Of a stretch of DNA of 20,000 nt, positions 9,290-19,721 are shown in pieces (within the stretch, counting starts at the first letter, position 1; each line of letters starts with the position of its first letter). The notes beneath the pieces are model-generated. The model was not told the origin of the DNA, ran no database searches, and saw only the letters and a program-made list of their open reading frames with translations. The DNA is taken from assembly GCF_000485595.1 (NCBI RefSeq), contig NW_014577083.1:458633-478632 (forward strand). Direction: 5' to 3'. A program made the translations under genes and the position numbers. The DNA is from Priapulus caudatus (taxonomy: Eukaryota > Priapulida > Priapulimorpha > Priapulimorphida > Priapulidae).

Positions 9290-10160
9290 TAGTGACTCAG
9301 TTTTTTGGCGCTGTTGCCCACACTATAGCTCTGCATGATAATGGGCTGATCAGCCTATCAGCCCGTTCGTATGTTGTTCCTGGTGAACGCGAGGACAAAC
9401 AGGCGAGCAATGTTCTCCTGTTTTTTGTGTCAACAAGAAGCCACGAGCGTAGCGTCGCATGTTTGATTTTAAACAGCGCCGATTCTCTCGCTTGCGCGCG
9501 TACGTATAATCGCTGCTCACACTCGTAAGACAGCACAGCGCGCCGCACGCCCCCTGGCTTGCTTTCAATCGCGACTGAAATACACCGCGCGCACGCGACC
9601 TGTAGTGTCTTCTCTTGTGTCGAGGCGTTTTTGCGCGAACGAGGCGCGTTTCGAGTTGCTTTCAGATCCCTTTTCCACATGTAAAGGCATTGTGCCTATT
9701 TGAATTGCTAGAATCGCTACGACGTATGCGGGGCATGGACGCACCGTCGGTATTGTCGGTGACTTTCGGTGTACGGTACGAACCCGTGCCAAGTGGGCAA
9801 CGACAGCGGGTGCTTTGGTCGGCGCCTCGCGACCATAACGCCACTGTGTCTTTTCTTCGTTAAATATATCAGACGACATTCTAAACGTATTTGCAGTCCA
9901 TTAAACCATTGGGCGAGACCGTTAGATAAATCTGTTTTTTTTCTCTCGACGTCATTGCATGCTCCGTCGTCCCCCGTCTTTATTTGTGCACGCATATATG
10001 GAGCCGGTGTGTGGTGTAGAGACCCAGCTTATAGAAAGCTACCACCTCAATGGGGCGCGTTTCATGAAAGCGTCCTATTGATATTGCTAGGCACGTATTT
10101 GAGAGATAAAATGTTGTCTTGCCTGCGCGCGATGGAGCCTAATCATTGTCGTTTATAGTT
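9290..10160. other. CpG-rich, stop-poor region without a recognised gene
   Basis: Several frames of 60-130 codons overlap on both strands here; the longest is 9769-10158 on the plus strand (129 codons). Simultaneous openness in many frames is expected from CpG-rich composition. None shows a domain, signal peptide or transmembrane pattern I can name. The region could be a promoter-proximal CpG-rich patch or contain an unrecognised exon. I cannot distinguish these. Confidence 0.4.
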
Positions 10161-11356
10161 GAAATGTGTTTTGCGTAGTGAGAAATTAAATGAGTTAGAA
10201 ATGCTTCAAAAAACGTTGAGTAGCTTGATATGATATGATGATTGGTAAGCTTAACATATATCACTGTCACTGACAATAAAACCATGTCATGTACAACCAC
10301 TGGTGGCACAACTAATGGCTCTTTCGGTGTCATTGAGGCACTGCGCTGATAGGTTAGTATGCAAAAGATTTCAACGATTTGCCAATTAAATTATAATTAA
10401 TTTCAGTTATAAATAGGATCGCGTTGCAAGACATCCGCATAATGAGGTTGAATTGTACAATACGGATCCAATTAGTCATAAATAGTTATGCCAAGGCCCG
10501 TGAATTGTAATTATCTACAAAGCTAAAGAAAAACCACTATTAACATTAATTTGTAAACGACTTGAAGAATTTTTGAAGATCTTTGAAGAATTTCGAAAGA
10601 ACTTAGTTGCGTCCAATAGTTTGGCGCTGGTTTCGTTTAGGTGACATGAGATAATGGTACAGGCTGACAGCCTCACCCAAGGATATACGCTACGCGTGTG
10701 TGTGCGTGCGTGTATGCGTACGTTTCTGGTTGTAATACAACGTTACGAAGACATATAGACGTCCATGAAAATTGTTGGGAAATCGCGCGAAAATGATAAT
10801 TTCGCGGTTTCGGCCGCAAATTGACGATCGCGCGCCATCACTCCACGCGCTTGTAAAACAAAGGTTCCTTTTAGTTTTCTCTCGTATTAGCTTTTCCAAC
10901 TTCGGTACCTGCTGCATTTCCTCTATTCGAACGCTATTACCGGTATTATTTTTTCATGGCAACAACTTCAGGTGCAAATTAAATCCGTGAAAATATTGTT
11001 TTATTATAAAAAAAAATCTGATAATTTTTTGCTGGCGAGCAAATGAAATTGCAGTGTAGATCCGCAGTAAGAATATTCTAAATGGGACAGCTCTTCTCCG
11101 TCACTCGTTTTGTTACTATCCGTATGAGTAACCGTATACTTCCCATCGACCAGCTGTTATTATAAACCAGTTGGACATTATGTCAGTTTAGTAGAGGACT
11201 ATTATAAACCCGTTCACGTTGAAAAGAAGAAATACCTGTCTGATGGACGCAGCCAGATAAACGTAGCAGCCGAAGTAAATATGAGGTGTTGCTCACTGTA
11301 TTCTCGCACTGGCTATAAGATGACCTCCCCCCCCCATGCGTACTAAATGCACACTG
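10161..11356. other. AT-rich sequence, no gene seen
   Basis: No family-like open frame or RNA gene is seen. Small local features are a triplicated TTGAAGAAT/TTGAAGATC motif at about 10561-10598 and a short GTGTGTGCGTGCGTG run at about 10697-10711. Confidence 0.55.
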
Positions 11357-11362
11357 TATACG

Positions 11363-11401
<39 letters not shown>

Positions 11402-11440
11402 CCTATACATATATATTGCATATATGTATATATTAAATAT
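11357..11440. repeat. (TA)n tract with palindromic tail
   Basis: A TA run of about 35 bp is followed by GCCTATACATATATATTGC and further TATG/CATA alternation that can fold back on the main tract. Frames through it on both strands are tyrosine-isoleucine low-complexity artefacts. Confidence 0.85.
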
Positions 11441-11461
11441 GTACACAGCAGGAGTGTGTAT

Positions 11462-11674
11462 ATGGGGATTGATCCTGCAGCCGGTGCTTTCCCGCAGCCG
11501 ACAGGGAGCGCGAGAAAGAAAATTGGAAAAGGAAGCAAGAGAAGGAAAGAGTTAACTGTGGTTAAATCAAACAAAATGTCCCCGGAGGAGCTACATCAAT
11601 ACTTGTTCTCTGATACAAAATACGGTAACGGTATGGGTGCTTACCGAAATGCATCTACTTGCCCCGTACATTGA
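11462..11674 (+). CDS. possible small ORF of unknown function
   Basis: From an ATG at 11462 the frame runs 70 codons to a TGA. The N-terminal third has a proline/glycine/alanine-rich start, then a strongly basic cluster (RKKIGKGSKRRK). The last part is of mixed, protein-like composition, with an acidic-hydrophobic stretch (SPEELHQYLF). No known family is recognised. The basic cluster could act as a nuclear localisation or nucleic-acid-binding patch if the peptide is made, but a chance frame is at least as likely. Confidence 0.13.
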   Translation: MGIDPAAGAFPQPTGSARKKIGKGSKRRKELTVVKSNKMSPEELHQYLFSDTKYGNGMGAYRNASTCPVH

Positions 11675-11935
11675 CGCCATCAGTAGTGTCGAATTTCTGA
11701 ATACTGCTAATTGGTAAATGCTGAATATATATATAGCATGTATGGACGGAAAAATCTCAAGGATGTATCGGCATTTTTTCGGCATTCGGCATGGGCTAAC
11801 TTCGGTAGAATATTTTAGTCTTTGGGGAGAAATAATTTACTATATGATAAGAGATTATGACAAAAAGGTGGACCGTGTAAAACCGCGCGTGGGTGCATTG
11901 TAACTGTTGATATGTGATAAGTCAGATTAAATTGA
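11675..11935. other. no gene seen
   Basis: This is ordinary AT-rich sequence. The small frames on both strands are not family-like. Confidence 0.5.
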
Positions 11936-12240
11936 GATACGATACGATACGACACGACACGACACGGCAAGACACGACAAGACACGAGATCACGCGATGT
12001 GATACGATGCGATGCCGAGCGACGAGACGCAATACAATACAATACAATACAATGCAATACAATACAATACAATACAATATACAATAAACAGATACAATAC
12101 ATACACAATACAATACAATACAATACAATACAATACAATACAATACAATACAATACAATACAATACAATACATTTCAATACAATGCAATGCAATGTAATG
12201 CAATGCAATGCAATGCAATGCAATTCAATACAATATAATA
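11936..12240. repeat. compound pentanucleotide array
   Basis: The array starts as GATAC units and shifts to GACAC/GACAA units with interruptions. It returns to GATRC at about 12000-12030, becomes a long AATAC array at about 12031-12180 (broken near 12078-12105), and ends as AATGC units at about 12181-12225. The five-base phase is kept through most of it. Because five is not a multiple of three and the unit has no stop, all three frames on both strands stay open and read the same pentapeptide cycle (NTIQY or YCIVL). This explains six overlapping frames that are not genes. Confidence 0.95.
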
Positions 12241-13493
12241 CACATACACATACCCTTGCTAAGACGTTTGTAAAGTAGCAAACATAATAACATCGCCGGA
12301 AAGTTATAACGGACGTTCTTTTGATCAGTCAGAAGTGTGATGTCATGTCGCTGACCCACGAGTTTTTAGTCATCACTGCTCTACATACAAAATTTTGTCG
12401 CATGTTAAACAAGGATGAACCCATCATGTGCATATTTGACATGCAGACATTCTACATACATTGATTGGTCGGAGAAATTTCCGTGACATTACTTAGTAAG
12501 ACTCTAGGACATGTTGCCGGTTCTTTTTGGCCTCCGTAATTGTCGCTGTCCATGCGCAAGCATGTTGAGTAGAGAGAGAAAGCTGACCAGTGTATTAGAC
12601 ATGCTCTGAACGACATGTATATGTGGAAAAAGCAAATACTAGGCATAGCGCTATTATTCACACGAGGGGCTCTGTAATGACATATAGCGATATATACCCG
12701 GTTCATAATGATAAGCTATGCAGTATAGAGCTAGCTGCTTATAGAACTTTCTGAAAAGCAAGACAAAAATTGATTATTTTGCACACTCATTTTTTAGTTT
12801 TTACTTTAGAGAGATTAATTTTTTTTAGATTTTCTTTAGATTTTTTTATGTTAGATAGGCACACTTCCCTTCTAGCCTCCCTATCCCCAACACACATCGC
12901 GCGTTCGTCTACATTTTTTAATCAAAACTATGCGCGTGAATGCGCTAGGGGAAGCTGGTCAAGCTGCGATAGCATTCAGCAGCCGATCCAGCCGATCAGC
13001 AATTACGGGGTTGATGCCAATTTGGCAGTAATGATAACCTGTAGGTGTTATAAACCCCGCTGGGCGTCGGAGTCCCGCCATACAGGTGCGCCAGCCATTG
13101 CTCTCCGGCAAACTTGCTAAACGACTACAACCAGATCGCCTACCCGAAGATCTGTCGGAAATTATAAACAAAATTGCGCGTCATTAGTCGTGGCGTGCGC
13201 AGCGGGCATGGGGTGAGTTGCTCGCTCGGTGTAGGTGGGTGGAGATGTGTTTTTCTCTATTTTGCTCTCTCGCCGAAATGTCAGCCGAAGAGGTGAACAA
13301 AAAGTCACGCAAAGACGTGAAAGAGATTTTGGGGAAAAACTCGAGCTCGTTGGCGGAGAAATTAGCTCCGAATGCGATTCTGTGTTTAGTTTGATTATTA
13401 TCAGAAAGTAGTCGAATAATATTTTGGCGTTCGATGCATTGCCCAGCTTATATAGGCGTTATACGTTGCGTTACAATAACCCGCATTGCATTA
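12241..13493. other. no gene seen
   Basis: The composition is mixed, with T tracts at about 12790-12850. The plus-strand frame 12770-13120 (116 codons) and minus-strand frame 12452-12706 show no motif I recognise. No RNA gene is seen. Confidence 0.5.
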
Positions 13494-13585
13494 TAATGAG
13501 CACTAACACTAAAACTATTTGTGAAAACTAAAACTAAGGCTAAAACTAAAACTAAGACTAAAACTGGGTAAACACTGACACTAAG
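13494..13585. repeat. short CTAAAA-type hexanucleotide repeat
   Basis: About ten units of ACTAAA/ACTAAG type occur with substitutions (CTAAAACTAAGG, CTAAAACTAAGA). It resembles a telomere-like hexamer in style but does not match the arthropod TTAGG/CCTAA repeat. Confidence 0.7.
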
Positions 13586-15412
13586 CTGTTGCTCTAGGGT
13601 TTAAGTAAGGTAAAACACCAAAGCGGCTTCGCATATTTACGATTTAAAAAATTGTCAGCAAACGTACATTTTGCATATATATTATTCGTCGCATAATTTC
13701 GGCTAACTAATATGGAAATCACCATACTACATATCTATACTACTATCTACACTATACTCTCATATACTACACCAACAACAAATAGGAGTATCATTGCCAT
13801 GCGGTATAAGCAGCATCCAATTTGCGCTCTGTGAGGCATAACGGCCCATTCCTGCTGCATGCTCGTTTAGCTCCCCCCGTGAGAAACACTAAAGTTGTGA
13901 TATTCGATATGCCAGTATGAATCACTGGCGGGCTACGCATCACGTGCGAGTCTGTCAAGCAGTATTTGTATCAAGTCCAAGACCAGTTATCGTATCTCGA
14001 ATGTAAACATCACTTCTGCCCAGTTCTATCTAAGCTCAAAGAAAGCAGGTTTGGCTCGCGCCCGTGGAGGTGCTTCACTCATGGCTATACTAAAACAAAG
14101 TCGTTCCTCATGCAGGGAAATTCATTTCCATCATGATTAGCGTGTTGCCACAAAGAAAATGGCCGCCGTTCGTGCAAACTTTGTGTTAGCGATGTTAGAT
14201 TTTTACTGCGAATGTGCGCATAATTATATAGTAATACGTATTGCCCAGGTCGCGTAAACCATACTCGGTCTCTATGAATTACTATAATTATGACTGCGCT
14301 CTTCATGTGCGGTCTAATGTAAATAAAGAGCAGGATAATTTGTCTGCTTTTAGCTTCGAACGTAAACGAAAGATGTGTTGACTACCAACCCGACACAAAA
14401 TGCTACACGAAGAAACCATAAAAAATTTACAAGGATTTTCTATCGATCAGAAGAGAAAATATCCACACAAAGTATAAAGTTCAAAAGATATAATAGGTAA
14501 AAATAGTATATAATACCAGGTGGCAAACTAATCTTGCTTTATTTTATCTTGCACGCGCAAGGGTGACTGTCGATGATGTTACAAAATCTACGCTAACTAC
14601 CAGTCCCCTATTTTTGCGTATTGTCTGATGAAAAAAGAAACCGAGACAGTTTTTTTGTTCACGCGCCATGCACGTCTCTGGTCTAATCATCAGTGAAAGA
14701 GGGTAGTGCTGGCACGATATCGACTCGTATATGTCGTGAGTGGATAAGCTGGCACCTTGAATTGCACTGCTATTGTACGGTATATCGATTCATTTACTAA
14801 TGGGCGTGCGCATGCTAATGTCTACTTTATGTCGCGTTTGAAACAGTTGGTGCCACGGCACGGATAGCATGGCGCTTTAATTGTCAAATCTATATCTGTA
14901 TTAGCATGCCCAATTTCTGTCATGCAGGCTTCACGCGTACGCGATTATCTGCTTTATTTACTCACGATTGACATGTGCGAATATTGCTAATTTGTACTGT
15001 AGCGTGTGTGCGTATGAATGCGTGAGTGAGGCTGTGTGGCTATGTCTTAAAAGCTTTTTTTGTCATTAAATTAATGTTTTTGCCATCGATTATGTTAAAA
15101 CATTTCACGAAAGCAGAGCCTTAAATGCAACGTTGCTTTTAGGCGGGGTATATAAGTTGCAGGAGAAATTACTACGGCGTCGTGCACTTTCATTAGATGC
15201 TCTGGGAGAAAAAAACTCACATTGGATAGAACCAAATCGCCTTCGATCGCACTCTGCATCCCGCGTTATGACGTAGAGTAATACTCCGATAATTAGTTTC
15301 TATCTATTCTGTCTGTTTGCCGAAATGCATTTTATATGTCCGAAAAATTGCCATCAACTGACAATGTAATAACGCAATGTGGACAATTCGTGCGGACACG
15401 CCGCGATAGTAT
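13586..15412. other. no gene seen
   Basis: A CTA-rich patch (ACTACATATCTATACTACT and similar) lies at about 13722-13775. A TATA-box-like GGGGTATATAAG at about 15146-15157 has no recognisable gene after it. The rest is unremarkable AT-rich sequence with stops in all frames. Confidence 0.5.
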
Positions 15413-16262
15413 TTAACTACAGTATTTGGAATAGAGAGGCCTTTGAAAGCAGCGACAATGGCTGTCATAAGCGAGCGCCGGGGAGTTGGGTCGAGTGATA
15501 AAGCACCGAACGTTGTTGTGATGTACCGTCACTTGTCCCAGAGCGTGTGCGCGACGTAGATAGATAGACAACACCAAATACAATGATCTCGCGGCCAAAG
15601 ACCGCGCACGTGCTGGCGGGTGCTTTAGTAAAAAGAAGCGCGACCACGGCTGCGTGTGTTTGCTGGTGCAATTACACCGGCCGCGGTCTCCGTGTGTTCT
15701 TCACCACATCGCAGGCCTTGCGTCGCACGCGCGCTATATACAGGTTACGTGTAGAGCCACCGTGTTTACTCCTCGCTGCGAGAAGCAAATACAGGGTTAA
15801 ACACGAGCGTGCAACTCTTGTCAGTCGCAGGGTTTCTCTCGCTGCGTGAGTGCTCCTGTCTCATTCGGACTGCACTGATGAGTCGCGCTGACAGCGAACG
15901 TGACGTCGTCATGGTTATTGCGGAAAGCCGACAAATTGCTGTCAGTCGGCCTTAATGAACAGTGCGTCCGTGTGTTTGCTCGCTTCAGGTGAGTGTGGAG
16001 TATGTATATGTGGAGTATGTATACGACTAATAGCAGACGCGGCGAGGGTATATGCGGGCAGGCAGGTAGAGAGACGCATGAACGGCGTATGTGAGGCCAT
16101 GCAACGTACGGTTACAGCGCGAAGCACACGGCTTGTGGGTGTGTGTACGATCACATCCTCCGTTGTTTCTCCCATGAGCACGCTGTGTGCTGTACGCGCA
16201 TAGCTTTGTATGTTACGGTCTGGTGTGCTGTCTCGCGTGTGCGTGAGCGTGTGGTTATTTTC
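15413..16262. other. CpG-rich, stop-poor region without a recognised gene
   Basis: Frames of 60-90 codons overlap on both strands (for example 15583-15849 plus, 15955-16203 plus, 15942-16181 minus). None is family-like. A 15-bp tandem duplication with core GTGGAGTATGTATA lies at about 15994-16023. As in the 9290-10160 region, openness on both strands follows from composition. Confidence 0.4.
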
Positions 16263-16357
16263 TTCTTCTATTAAACTATTATTCTATTATGTTATTTATT
16301 TATCCCCGGTTGAACTTATTTTCTTCTATTAAACTATTATTCTATTATGTTATTTAT
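16263..16357. repeat. 58-bp tandem repeat, left flank of the B'A' block
   Basis: A unit starting TTCTTCTATTAAACTATT is present in full at 16263-16320 and again at 16321-16357, where it is cut off after TTATTTAT at the start of B'. The same sequence, from ATTAAACT on through the CCCCGGTTGAACTTA part, resumes at 19673-19721 on the other side of B'A'. Confidence 0.9.
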
Positions 16358-16361
16358 GTTC

Positions 16362-17193
16362 AATTTCGTAATCGTTCTCTGTCCGTGTCCACTAGGCTGC
16401 AGATGGCTTCTCTAGAAAGGATGCTACAACAGAAATGACTCATCGTCATACTAGGCAGTAATCGCGTTTAGTGCGCCACCCCCGCGCTATGTCAAACGTT
16501 AGCATATGCTGACTTGTCACCAGAATATAAACAACGAGTTTTCCTATCTCTGACGGTTGCTGCGGACCATAGTATAATATAAGCAGCAGGTAATGTAAGG
16601 GTGTAAAAACGCCACCGTATACAAACATGTTTACGCTATACACCTGTGCACTGGCGTTAATTGGCATTACGTTTCATATAATAATTCAAAAGGTTCCCCC
16701 GCCGACTGTGTTCCTAGTAAAGCGTGTAAAATACCACGTTACATTTACAAGACACGATGGGGTGGCCCTATCCTGACAAGGCTCAGCCCATATAGCGTTA
16801 ATTTTGATATAATGGAGACAGAGGTGGTCCCTTTGTTTGGGTGTGAATTGTTCTGGCGTTATTGTCGAACTTGGGTTATTGCTCAAATTACCTGCGATTG
16901 TGTGAAATACGAGGACCGTAGTGGTTAGCGGATTTCGTTGTCCGCGTATATACACGTGAGTCAGCCTCGGTCTGAGGTCCCGTTCTCTACGCATGGCCGC
17001 CTGCCGCTTAGGCTCACTGTGAGAGTCGTGCGCTATTATCATTGCAGGGTAGCGGGAGCCTAGCTGCTCGCTGCTATTGTCATCACAGGGTAGAGAGAGA
17101 GAGAGAGAGAGAGGGAGAGCGAGAGAGTCTGCAGCATTACCATCCCAGGGTAGAGGCTGTGAGGGTGCCCGCGTACAGTTTGCATCGCAGGGT

Positions 17194-17239
<46 letters not shown>

Positions 17240-18437
17240 CGAGCGAGAGAGCGAGAGAGGAGACCATCTCCCAGCGACCGCGTTAGTGCTTGTCGCGTCA
17301 GCAGCGGTTCCCAACCAGGTTCAGACGTGGGAGTGGCCTGCACTAATTTACTGGGTGGGACCAGGGTAAGGAGATTATGAGTGGGCTTGGTCACGCCTAA
17401 GCACCGAGGCGGAGTCTGCAGTGGGAAGTGGCTCGGTCATTATCATAATGGCTGGTTTCAGTAAAAAGCGCCAGTAATCATTTCCTTCGCGCTGCCGATC
17501 GATGGTAATGGGGTATGCTAATTACTGAAGCCAATCTCTTTAATGGCCAAGCATTGTCGAACGTCAGGTTCCAACTCAAACTTACTTTCCGCCTTATCAA
17601 TGCCGCACACCAAACTGGTACGAAAGTCTGTTGTCCGGATAAATTAGAACTCAACGGGGAAATATAGTTCGCAATATCCAGCAGTGAAACAACATTTCCA
17701 GCTATTGTGTCATCCAGATAGCACCCATTTCCCTCTCTCGTCTAAGTTGTTTGCAGCTCGAGAAAGAAATGTCGTTTTCCCTCTAGCGATATACACACTG
17801 TCTACTATTATAGCGCGAATGCTATTAAACTCTGCGGATAGTGTCAGCGTCGATAGCCATTTCCTTTAAAATTTCGTGTTGTCGATCGGGAGCGGGGAGG
17901 GGAACGTGGAAAGTCGGGAATAGAATCTCCCCGCGAGAGCATTCCCCGCTCTTGCAGACGTTTTCCATCACCCTAGTCGTTCGTTTGTCTTTGTCTCGCC
18001 AACGCAGCTAGGAGCTGCTGCGAGGAAGCGCGCTCAATGGCAGGCTGAACCACGCGCAGCTCACCGCTACAGCCGTAATCTTGATCCCGTAGTCAATTCT
18101 CAGTGTTCTGTCGTCAGTATTCGAGTGTAGAATGTTTTCACATTGTAGCCGTTGCGGAGATGGTGCTCTACGGCGTCTCCTCTGTGTGTTTTTTGCGTGA
18201 ATGATGCTTTAACGTAATAATTGATCTTTACGTTCTGTATTCCCATTCACGTGCGCGATGGTGGGATTTGCGGCTATATGTAGCTATTGAACGTGAAATA
18301 TTTTTTAAACTCTAGTTATAGTCTATACAGTCTATAATTACAATCTATAGTCTAGAATTTTTCTTTGACGTTATTTTCATAGCGAGACCAGGTTCGTACA
18401 ATGTGTAGGCCCTATACGTTTTTGGGCATAATATATA
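16362..18437. repeat. segment B': second copy of B, shorter
   Basis: This is a direct copy of 6670-8988 with the same internal order. It is 2076 bp against 2319 bp, with the difference spread over many small deletions or insertions. It carries the same two (GA)n tracts (17092-17127 and 17193-17262). The motif CATNNCAGGGTAG is cleaner here than in B. It is joined at its right end directly to A' with a single extra A at the joint, whereas B continues into (TA)n. The long minus-strand frame across 16686-17267 is low-complexity and is not preserved in B. Confidence 0.9.
17041..17262 (+). repeat. CAGGGTAG-motif cluster with (GA)n expansions
   Basis: The motif core CAGGGTAG, preceded by CAT plus two variable bases, occurs at 17041-17052, 17081-17093, 17141-17153 and 17183-17195. 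Two of the four copies run straight into (GA)n. The corresponding but degraded cluster in B is at about 7391-7627. It looks like a small minisatellite with internal GA expansion. Confidence 0.75.
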
Positions 18438-18438
18438 A

Positions 18439-19672
18439 GCTTCACTCCGGACTTTGCCACTGATGAAACATGTGTGGTTTTTAAAAGCCGCCATAAAGTG
18501 CTTCCGAGCAATTTTTGTAATTCATAAATTTATTTAAAAAAATTAATTTTCTTCTGCGCCGGTGATTAAACGAGAGATAATCCAGTCAGTTGCATCTAAT
18601 CTCTGAACTCTCGCTGGTGACCTCGAGTCTCTGACCTCTAGCTTTCATGCTTTAGTCTCTGACTTTTAACTTTCATACTTTAGTTTCTGACTTCTAGCTT
18701 TCATGCTTTAGTCTCTGACCTCTAGCTATCATGCTTTAGTCTGTGACCTCTAGCTTTCATGCTTAAGTGTCTGACTTCTAGTTTTTATGCTTTAGTCTCT
18801 GACTTCTAACTTTCATGCTTTAGTCTCTCACCTCTAGCTGTCATGCTTTAGTCTGTGACCTCTAGCTGTCATGCTTTAGTCTCTCATCTCTAGCTTTCAT
18901 GCTTTAGTGTCTGACTTCTAGTTTTCATGCTTTAGTCTCTGACTTCTAATTTTCATGCTTTAGTCTCTCAGCTCTAGCTTTCATGCTTTAGTCTCTGACT
19001 TCTAACTTTCATGCTTTAGTCTCTGACTTCTAGCTATCATGCTTTAGTCTCTGACCTCTAGCTTTCATGCTTTAGTCTCTCATCTCTAGCTTTCATGCTT
19101 TAGTCTCTGACTTCTAGCTTTCATGCTTTAGTCTCTCACCTCTAGCTTTCATGCTTTAGTCTGACCTCTAGCTGGCATGCTTTAATAGTCTCTGACCTCT
19201 AGCTGTCATCCTTTAGTCTCTGACCTCTAACTGTCATCCTTTAGTCTCTGACCTCTAGCTGTCATGCTTTAGTCTGTGACCTCTAGCTGTCATGCTTTAG
19301 TCTCTGACCTCTATCTGTCATGCTTTAGTCTCTGACCTCTAACTGTCATTCTTTAGTCTCTGACCTCTAACTGTCATCCTTTAGTAGTGTCTGACTTCTA
19401 GCTTTCATGCTTTACTCTCTCACCTCTATCTGTCACCCTTTAGTCTCTGACTGCTAGCTGTCACCATTTAGTCTCTGACCTCTAGCTTTCATGCTTTAGT
19501 ATCTGACCTTTAGCTCTCATGCTTTAGTCTCTGACCTCTAGCTGTCATCCTTTAGTCTCTGACCTCTAGCTGTCATGTTTTATTCTCTCACCTCTATCTG
19601 TCATCCTTTCTCGGAGCACTAGCTGGCGTTCGCTAGTCTCTGACCTCTGGCCGGAAGCCTCTGGTCTTTCAT
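18439..19672. repeat. segment A': second copy of A, clean 28-bp satellite
   Basis: The first 90 bp equals 4967-5056. The array starts at about 18620 and holds around 35 monomers by hand count. Spacing is almost perfectly 28 bp, with only a few length variants (26 and 31 bp near 19137-19193). A monomer begins GACCTCTAGC and ends TTTAGTCTCT (example at 18633-18660). Early monomers favour CTTTCATG and later ones CTGTCATC. There is no open frame and no dyad symmetry typical of a CRISPR or terminator. Its role is unknown; it may be a centromere- or heterochromatin-type minisatellite or simply a local expansion. Confidence 0.95.
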
Positions 19673-19721
19673 ATTAAACTTTTATTCTATGTTGTTATTT
19701 ATTTATCCCCGGTTGAACTTA
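19673..19721. repeat. right-flank copy of the 58-bp unit
   Basis: The sequence ATTAAACTTTTATTC to GGTTGAACTTA matches 16270-16318 with a few differences. Together with the partial copy ending at 16357 it brackets the B'A' block as a direct repeat of about 30 bp, as a target-site duplication would. Confidence 0.85.

Noticed and set aside
11815-12278. Six overlapping open frames with NTIQY or YCIVL repeats
   Set aside because: They are the automatic translation of a stop-free pentanucleotide array in every frame, not a protein.
13494-13585. Interstitial telomere (TTAGG/CCTAA)
   Set aside because: The unit is CTAAAA/CTAAGA-like and six bases long, not the five-base arthropod repeat.
15146-15157. 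TATA box before a gene
   Set aside because: The motif is good, but no initiator at the right spacing and no coding sequence follow.
16686-17394. Minus-strand frame of 193 codons and its plus-strand partners rich in Ser-Leu or Arg-Glu
   Set aside because: They are (GA)n/(CT)n translated. The frame is not kept in the other copy (B), where indels break it.
18620-19610. CRISPR array, because of the 28-bp regular repeat
   Set aside because: The monomers are head-to-tail with no unique spacers between them, and the context is animal-like. It is a satellite.
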